This document shows positions 58,723 to 64,000 of a stretch of DNA of 64,000 nucleotides, one piece after another; position 1 is the first letter of the stretch, and the number at the start of each line of letters is the position of its first letter. The notes beneath the pieces are model-generated. The model worked only from the letters and a program-made list of their open reading frames with translations. It had not been told where the DNA came from and did not search any database. Origin of the DNA: Iris pallida (lineage: Eukaryota > Streptophyta > Magnoliopsida > Asparagales > Iridaceae); NCBI GenBank assembly GCA_029216955.1, contig JANAVB010003400.1:13518539-13582538 (forward strand), read 5' to 3'. A program made the position numbers and the translations under genes.

Positions 58723-59984
58723 CCAATGTGGACCCAAATATTCCATGTTGACTTAGTTGACCAGAGTTGACCAAGAGTTGACTTTGACCTAGAATGACCT
58801 AGTATCATGTAGGTTGCATTGTATACTTTAATTAATATATTTCGAACACATTATAACCTGTATTGCTCTAAATAGGACTCTGTGACTACATTTTTGACAC
58901 TGATACACATTAATTGCTCAGGGTATCAGGCGAGTACATTCTCTGTTAGTTTTCATTCATGATAGTATCTATATTGCTTGCTTTAGACTACTTTACTTGA
59001 TGCTGACACATTGTTCATACAGACCAGTACTCTGTGGATCTTGTCATGCGATGTTATCCCCTCAGCGAATGCATCGGGTATTTCATGTTCATGTACTTTA
59101 CCATCTGCATCGTGTACTCCTTGTATTTGTATTATTCGTGTACAAATCGTATGCTCTCATTTACTCTCGTGTGCTCACATGTGCTTATTGTGCAAAACTA
59201 ACCATCGTATACGTAACATAACTTGGTCGGATCCTCGTATATTGATCGGGGCGGTGGAGTAGAAGTGGTCATGTGATTAATCCCCTTAGTGTAACTCGTG
59301 TACATGTCCATTATACCCTCACGTATAATGGAGACTCTATAGAATACATTGTGTACAAACCTAAACCAATCACATGATCATCTAGTGCTCTGAAACACTT
59401 ATATTTATTATAGTTCATAAATTCTTTATTATATTTCATGATCTTTCTTTTCTTACAACACGTCATGTATTTTATTCTACTGTTAGCTCTATATTTTCTA
59501 CCATATTTTGGAACTGCTTTCAGAGATATGTGCCCATTTCCATCCTAACAGGATAACATTGAAAATTTTACAGATAACTTGGAGGATTCCAGCTAGCCTA
59601 GAGAAGACACCAGTAGAGCTTGGAGTAGATTTTTAGGTTCTTGTCTAGTTGTAGTTTTCAGTTATTTTGTGAGATGTACTTATTTCATACTCTGTGTGTG
59701 TAGTGATGATAACACTTAAACTTCTTCAAATCTGGTTTTGTATTAAACTTTGTGATCCTTCTATCTATCCTATTTCGTGCTGATATCCATCTTGGTTATT
59801 TTGTGATTGAGTTGTATCCTTCTGAGATTGTCCTCCGTTGGAGGAATATATTTATATTAGATTTGTTTAATTGACTTGTGTTAGATGTTGTTGAGACCTA
59901 GGATAGCATTCTACCGTCGATACTGCGTCGTAGGCTGGACGTATCCACGGTCTCGTGCCCTTTCACTGGGTACGGGTCGTGATA
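58723..59984 (+). mobile_element. LTR fragment I (inverted), second segment
   Basis: After H's duplication CCAAT the sequence reads as the reverse complement of the 3' half of an A/C-type LTR. It has TTGAC clusters (58747-58790), GCGAGTACATTCTCTG (58931) and ends CCTTTCACTGGGTACGGGTCGTGATA, corresponding to the reversed TGTCACGACCC start. The sequence to its right is CACTA coding relic and not retrotransposon interior. It is therefore a solo or 3' LTR remnant. Confidence 0.75.
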
Positions 59985-59995
59985 GATACAGTTGC

Positions 59996-60390
59996 GTATT
60001 ATGGAGTGCTTAAAAATATAATTTGCTTGGATTATCATACCTTCCATTTTCCTATTTTTGATTGTGATTGGGCTAGCACAACAAATGGTGTCAAATAGAA
60101 GATGGGTTTACCTTGGTTAACCTTCACCAGGGAAACACGACTTTGAAATAGACTATTTGTTCTAGCATCACAGATAACCCAAGTATTTTATTCTAAGGAC
60201 GCTGCTTCATCTAATTGGTATGTTGTGTTAAAGGCATCACCAAGAGGTTTTCAAGAGATGAAATGGAAGTTGATCAAAATGTCTATACACCATCATTAGC
60301 ACCGATGGATGTATCAAAACTAGATGAGAATGTTGAGGATGGTAGTGATAGTTACCTTGGAAATGATTGTGAGGGCGTTTATGTATAATT
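59996..60390 (+). pseudogene. DUF4216-type domain relic of CACTA transposon
   Basis: The frame gives YYGVLKNIICLDY, FDCDWAS, then FVLASQITQVFYSKD and NWYVVLKASPRGF. This matches the domain (DUF4216) that accompanies TNP2 transposase in plant CACTA elements; its role is unknown. Two in-frame stops, and a +1 detour at the GFTLVN-like segment (about 60098-60120), show that it is dead. The N-terminal side is cut by LTR fragment I. Confidence 0.75.
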
Positions 60391-60627
60391 AGTCTTTTTT
60401 CACTCAATCTTTAGTCTAATTAAACCAATACATTTCTATCAATTATATTATGATTGGATGCTGCATTTTGAACATATGTTTAATGTTCAGTTCTCTTATA
60501 TATTTTCAGTTCTCTTATATTGTTGTGGGGTTGTTGCTAAGAAGCTTATCCTGTTATGCTAAGTCTTCCTCTTCGGTGCCAAATGCAAACAAAGAAGACC
60601 GAGTGATGTGCTTTGCTTTATTTACTG

Positions 60628-60915
60628 GAGAGCAGCAGTGTAGGCATTGAATGCTTTGCCAGGATTTTGAATGCTCATATTATAGACTTGTAGCATTTTC
60701 ACTTTATTTCAGTTTTGGAAGACTCTGATGCTCATATTGTAGACTTGTAGCATTTTATTTTATTTCAGTTTTGGACTTCATGTGGAATATATTGCTGGAG
60801 GGCAGCTGTGTAGGCATTGAATGCTTTGCTTGGATTTTAGAACTCTATTTTGCTTTGCTTGGATTTTGGAATACATGCTTTCTCATGTATAATATATTGC
60901 TGGAGAGCAGCAGTG
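60628..60915. repeat. Short duplications inside the CACTA element
   Basis: TGCTCATATT.TAGACTTGTAGCATTTT with its TTTCAGTTTTGGA tail is repeated about 52 bp apart (60676 and 60729). GTGTAGGCATTGAATGCTTTGC occurs at about 60639 and 60809. Sequence from 60915 to 61990 holds nothing further that I recognise. Confidence 0.8.
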
Positions 60916-62019
60916 TATGATTCATTGTGACAAACTTAAGGCACTTGGATTTTGGAATATACAGGTCTAGCCAACAGATATGCACTAGGAGCAATAATAT
61001 GATAGACTGAAAGCACTTGTTCCCGCAGTACATTGTGTCTAACCTACAGATAAATTATTTAGGAAAAATTAAGCCCAAGAATGACTGCTCAAGTGTGTTG
61101 GCTCGAATAGGAAAGTAATGTCCAATTAAAGACTCAGAAATTGATAGGGATATATGCCAATTAAAAATCTGGAGCCTGTTATTTGCTTTCCTCCGCTTAT
61201 TGGTACTAAACAACGTGAATTTTTACTGTTTGATTCATTGTTAGATTTTGATTGTCAGACAAGTCGTACTTGTTTTCATAAACAATATTCGAATTTTGTA
61301 ATTGTTACTTAATTTACTCATTATTGTGCTATATTCTTAGGTGGTTCACAACATGGCTCATGCTGAGGTAAATACCCTTACATGCATTTGAAACTAAGTT
61401 TTGATAAATCTCATATAATTACATCACAATATATCATCTTTGGATCATGGTATCCATAGACACAAGAGTCGTAGGTCCAGCATATAGACTAAGTTCCTAC
61501 CAACCTGAAAAATAATTAAGTAGTAAGCATGTATCATCAAATAGACTCTTATTAGCAAGCATGCATCACCATATAGGCCTTGTAGCAAAAACAAGAATAA
61601 TTTGTTAAAAGAATTAAGTAAAAAATACTCATGCATAACCCTGAAATAGGACATTATTCACATATTTTGAGAGCATGTGAAATGTCAGACAGGTAAACTG
61701 AATTCCTATCTATCTTACATAGATCACATGAACTAAGCCGAACTATGAATACTGCCACCTAGCCGAACTTGAGTATTCATAATAATACAGAGCATCACGG
61801 ACAATGACTAGCAATGTAAGATTAACTGCAGAAACTGGTAATACCACTCATGTTAGGTCTAATAAGAAACTAGGAGCCACTGTATATATTTGGACATTTC
61901 TAACACAGAAAGTGGCATATCTGTAAAAAGCAGCAAAAGAAAAAAAAAGATGCAATCTACTATTTGAACTGAAAATATTAGAAGCTCGGTAGGTTCATCA
62001 TGGTAGTCAAAGTTTCTTA

Positions 62020-62160
62020 CAATGCTAAGTGCACCAACACGTTCCCCATAAAGACCCATATTTTTCGCATAGCTTTGAGCTGCAAGGCATTCACAACCAT
62101 CCGCAACAAACATGCGAACAGATTGCATCTTCATCCAAACCTCTACTAGCAAAGCCCTAG
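62020..62160 (-). pseudogene. Captured exon of aspartate aminotransferase
   Basis: The minus strand encodes GFAS..LDEDA, then after a 2-base loss [20 protein letters not shown] and [30 protein letters not shown] surrounds the lysine (62063-62065) that binds pyridoxal phosphate in aspartate aminotransferase, which interconverts aspartate and glutamate with their keto acids. The exon ends at a GT donor (GTAAGAAAC), so genomic sequence including intron was captured. It lies antisense to the transposon relic. The frameshift and absence of neighbouring exons make it a gene fragment, not a gene. Confidence 0.85.
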
Positions 62161-62427
62161 TCCTATTGTAATTATAGTACATATCATGCGTTATTCAAAG
62201 AAGACTTCTTTTATTAAACTAGCAGATGAACAACAAAAATTTACATGTAAGCTGCTAAGCATGTATGTCCACTGCATATTAACAACAACCTCAGCACCCA
62301 GTATAACTCACAACAGGTGAGAACTAAACTTCAGTGTGCATGGTCCTCATGAAAACTAAAACTATGCATACCATCCAAAAGAAAAACCACAAAAAAAATA
62401 TTACACGAGCTGCACCTTTGTTCCATT

Positions 62428-62640
62428 CTACTTTGATAGTTGAACCACCTCAGCTCTTCGTGGCTTATATTTTTTGTAATTTGTTAAGACACACTGAAGC
62501 ACTGGAGTAGCTGGCTTACAGAAGGTTTCACCAGCTTCAGTTTTTGGCATATACAATGTCATACTTTTGTAAATCCTTGTTGGATGCCAAAGTGCAATTC
62601 TCCAATCGACGACCAACCAGATGCAGATGTCCTAGTCTGA
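62428..62640 (-). pseudogene. Possible further captured exon, unidentified
   Basis: A 62-codon open frame (start 62616) with non-repetitive composition (VDWRIALWHPTRIYK..) lies upstream of the aminotransferase exon on the same strand. I do not recognise the protein. It may be another captured fragment or chance. Sequence 62640-63000 likewise has gene-like composition near 62720-62860 but no family I can name. Confidence 0.25.
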
Positions 62641-63004
62641 GTACTTACTCAAAATTACAAAGTAATAGTTAGCCAAAAGGGGGCATAAAACAAGAAATTC
62701 TGTAGCATAAGGTAGATCTATGGTGATGGTGCTGATGCTGATGCAAAACTATTCATTCTATCTACTTGGATTTGCTTTGTTATGGGGGATATCACTTTTA
62801 GTATGCTTTCTAGTGACAAGAGCCAGATAAAATTGTTGGATAATCAGATTAAAGCTATTTAGCAAGGCCATATTTATGTTGATGCTATTAGTGCACATTG
62901 ACCATCATGCACATCAGTATAAGAATAAAGGTAATTAGAACCATGTATAGATGTTGGTAACAGTTAAGATGGGATATCTCCTAGAATCAGTACGTGGGTT
63001 GTAA

Positions 63005-63031
63005 GGGGGGGGGGGGGGGGGGGGGGGGGGG
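63005..63031. repeat. Poly-G run of 27
   Basis: An uninterrupted G homopolymer. Such length is rare in plant DNA and difficult to sequence, so the true length is uncertain. Confidence 0.95.
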
Positions 63032-63039
63032 CTTTGGAA

Positions 63040-63462
63040 AAAATTTAATGCCACATAGGAATGACAAAATTTTATTCAAAAGTTCTTCTCCAATGCAATT
63101 GCCAAGTCAATTGTGAAGCTTATGTGGCAAAAATTAAAGAAGACATTGTGAAGTTGATTGTCTTGTTCTAGACAATGCACTTGACAATGTATTCTCTTCC
63201 ATGTCATCAATTATCAATAAAAAATATTAGAAAAAAGAAAGAAGATGAGTAGTTGTCTTAAAAGTTGCCTTGGAAGTTGGAAAAATAATTTTTATTGTCT
63301 CCTCAATACTTTTGCATTGGAGAGAGTTTTTCTATCTCATTGTCTTTTGAGATATAATTTTGCCACATAAACAAGACATTGTCTTGTGGCTCATGCCACA
63401 TAGGAGCCACCTAAGACTCACAACACTTAACAAGACAATAGGGTTGGAGATGCTCTTAGAAG
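63040..63462. mobile_element. Possible small non-autonomous element
   Basis: The segment ends GGGTTGGAGATGCTCTTAG, a terminus common on short plant transposons, and has GCCACATAGGA near both ends (63050 and 63396). A clear matching left terminus was not found; the poly-G run lies near where it would be. Low confidence. Confidence 0.3.
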
Positions 63463-63539
63463 GGGATTTGATTGGGTCGAAAAAAATTTCAACCAAGCCA
63501 AACAGAGATAGCGGGCTAAAATACGACAATTTTGGTTTT

Positions 63540-63720
63540 TATTATTTTATAACATTCAAATATAAAATTGTTATAAAAGGACGCAGTATATGTAACATTT
63601 TTATATAAAAGTATTATAATAGGCCAGAAACTCTTTTAAACCATCATATAACGAGGCTTTTATGGATCTTCGTAACATTTTTTTACAAAATGTTATAATA
63701 ACATTTTTGCAAGCGTAATA
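63540..63720. repeat. CACTA subterminal repeats
   Basis: Repeated TATAACATTTTT, TGTTATAA and GTAACATTTTT words in both orientations lie within 200 bp of the terminal inverted repeat. Such motifs are typical transposase-binding regions of CACTA elements. Confidence 0.7.
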
Positions 63721-63729
63721 AAAGAGTTA

Positions 63730-63742
63730 TTTTCTTGTAGTG
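63730..63742 (+). repeat. CACTA terminal inverted repeat, right end
   Basis: TTTTCTTGTAGTG is the reverse complement of CACTACAAGAAAA, the standard plant CACTA terminus. No left copy is seen in this window. Confidence 0.85.
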
Positions 63743-63904
63743 AAAGGATGAGAAGCAATGACACGGAAAAGCAAAAGAGAATAGTTGAGTGCAAATTCGA
63801 AGCCCAAGAATGATAAAGGAATTCTAAAAGAATTGTAAAAGTTGTTGTGGGTTGAAAAACCTAAGAGTCAATCGTATTCATTCGGTACAGTAACGTAACT
63901 GAAA

Positions 63905-64000
63905 CGGCTAACTCAACCTGTATGGGCCACCAAAAAAACATATAACGTCCTAGTATCAAAATTCATTGGACCATAATACGTATCAAGTGGACTACATCCC
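63905..64000 (-). mobile_element. Possible further gypsy element J: leader block and LTR start
   Basis: CCTGTATGGGCCACCA at 63918-63933 matches the LTR-adjacent leader of A, B and F. It is followed by a short A-run and TATAACGTCC, which could be an LTR start with a mutated TG. The window ends before this can be tested. Confidence 0.4.

Larger units (their letters stand above)
59985..63742 (+). mobile_element. CACTA (En/Spm) DNA transposon, right part
   Basis: A DUF4216 relic lies at the left, subterminal repeats at 63540-63720, and the terminal inverted repeat TTTTCTTGTAGTG at 63730-63742, the complement of CACTACAAGAAAA. The left part with TNP2 transposase is missing, cut at LTR fragment I. 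The 3-bp flank after the terminal repeat is AAA; its partner is not in the window. Confidence 0.78.

Noticed and set aside
1..64000. A novel multi-gene cellular system
   Set aside because: All recognisable coding sequence belongs to transposable elements, a captured exon or plastid debris. I see no cluster of intact host genes.

Overview
This window is plant nuclear DNA made almost entirely of nested transposable elements. The evidence is Ty3/gypsy and Ty1/copia polyprotein remnants with plant-type motifs, very long LTRs (2.5-4.2 kb), a CACTA DNA transposon end, and a piece of a plastid group II intron. I see no intact host gene, no tRNA or rRNA gene, no CRISPR and no prokaryotic features. 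Every polyprotein is broken by stops and frameshifts. I cannot name the species.

Left nest (1-27500), all elements read on the minus strand. Element A (LTR 1-1635, interior 1636-6726, second LTR 6727-9901 plus 20970-21899) is a chromovirus-like Ty3/gypsy element whose gag, PR, RT, RNase H, IN and chromodomain tail are all still recognisable. Element B (9902-20969) sits inside A's right LTR. It has two 4.2 kb LTRs around a 2.67 kb non-coding interior, the architecture of a large retrotransposon derivative (LARD), and it shares terminal signals with A. A 189-bp plastid-derived fragment (21900-22088, end of ycf3 intron 1 plus the first bases of exon 2) lies between A and a third LTR, element C (22089-26286). 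C's interior runs into a 13-N assembly gap (27501-27513).

Central nest (27514 to about 52460). A plus-strand Ty1/copia element E, resembling the Tork/TNT1 group, is split in its integrase by element D (28903-49548), whose GTTAT target duplication is perfect. D has 2.5 kb LTRs, a tRNA-iMet-type primer site and a non-coding interior. That interior holds solo LTR G (31572-33198 and 43807-44811), which in turn holds element F (33199-43801, minus strand). F is arranged LTR - interior - 5'-truncated LTR - interior - LTR. Each interior keeps a gag and the extreme C-terminus of integrase/chromodomain, with the rest of pol deleted. The order of insertion is therefore E, D, G, F.

Right part (about 52460-64000). 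A complete solo LTR, H (54890-58722, perfect CCAAT duplication), is inserted in an inverted, left-truncated LTR of the same superfamily (I). I abuts a CACTA transposon remnant (59985-63742) with a DUF4216 relic, an antisense captured exon of aspartate aminotransferase carrying the PLP-lysine motif, subterminal repeats and a CACTA terminal inverted repeat. That remnant sits beside what may be the leader of one more gypsy element (J) at the window edge.

Recurring themes are minisatellites inside LTRs of several families, GTCAA/TTGAC (W-box core) arrays at the same relative place in the A/B/C/H/I LTRs, and a conserved leader block next to the LTR that does not look like the usual tRNA-iMet primer site.
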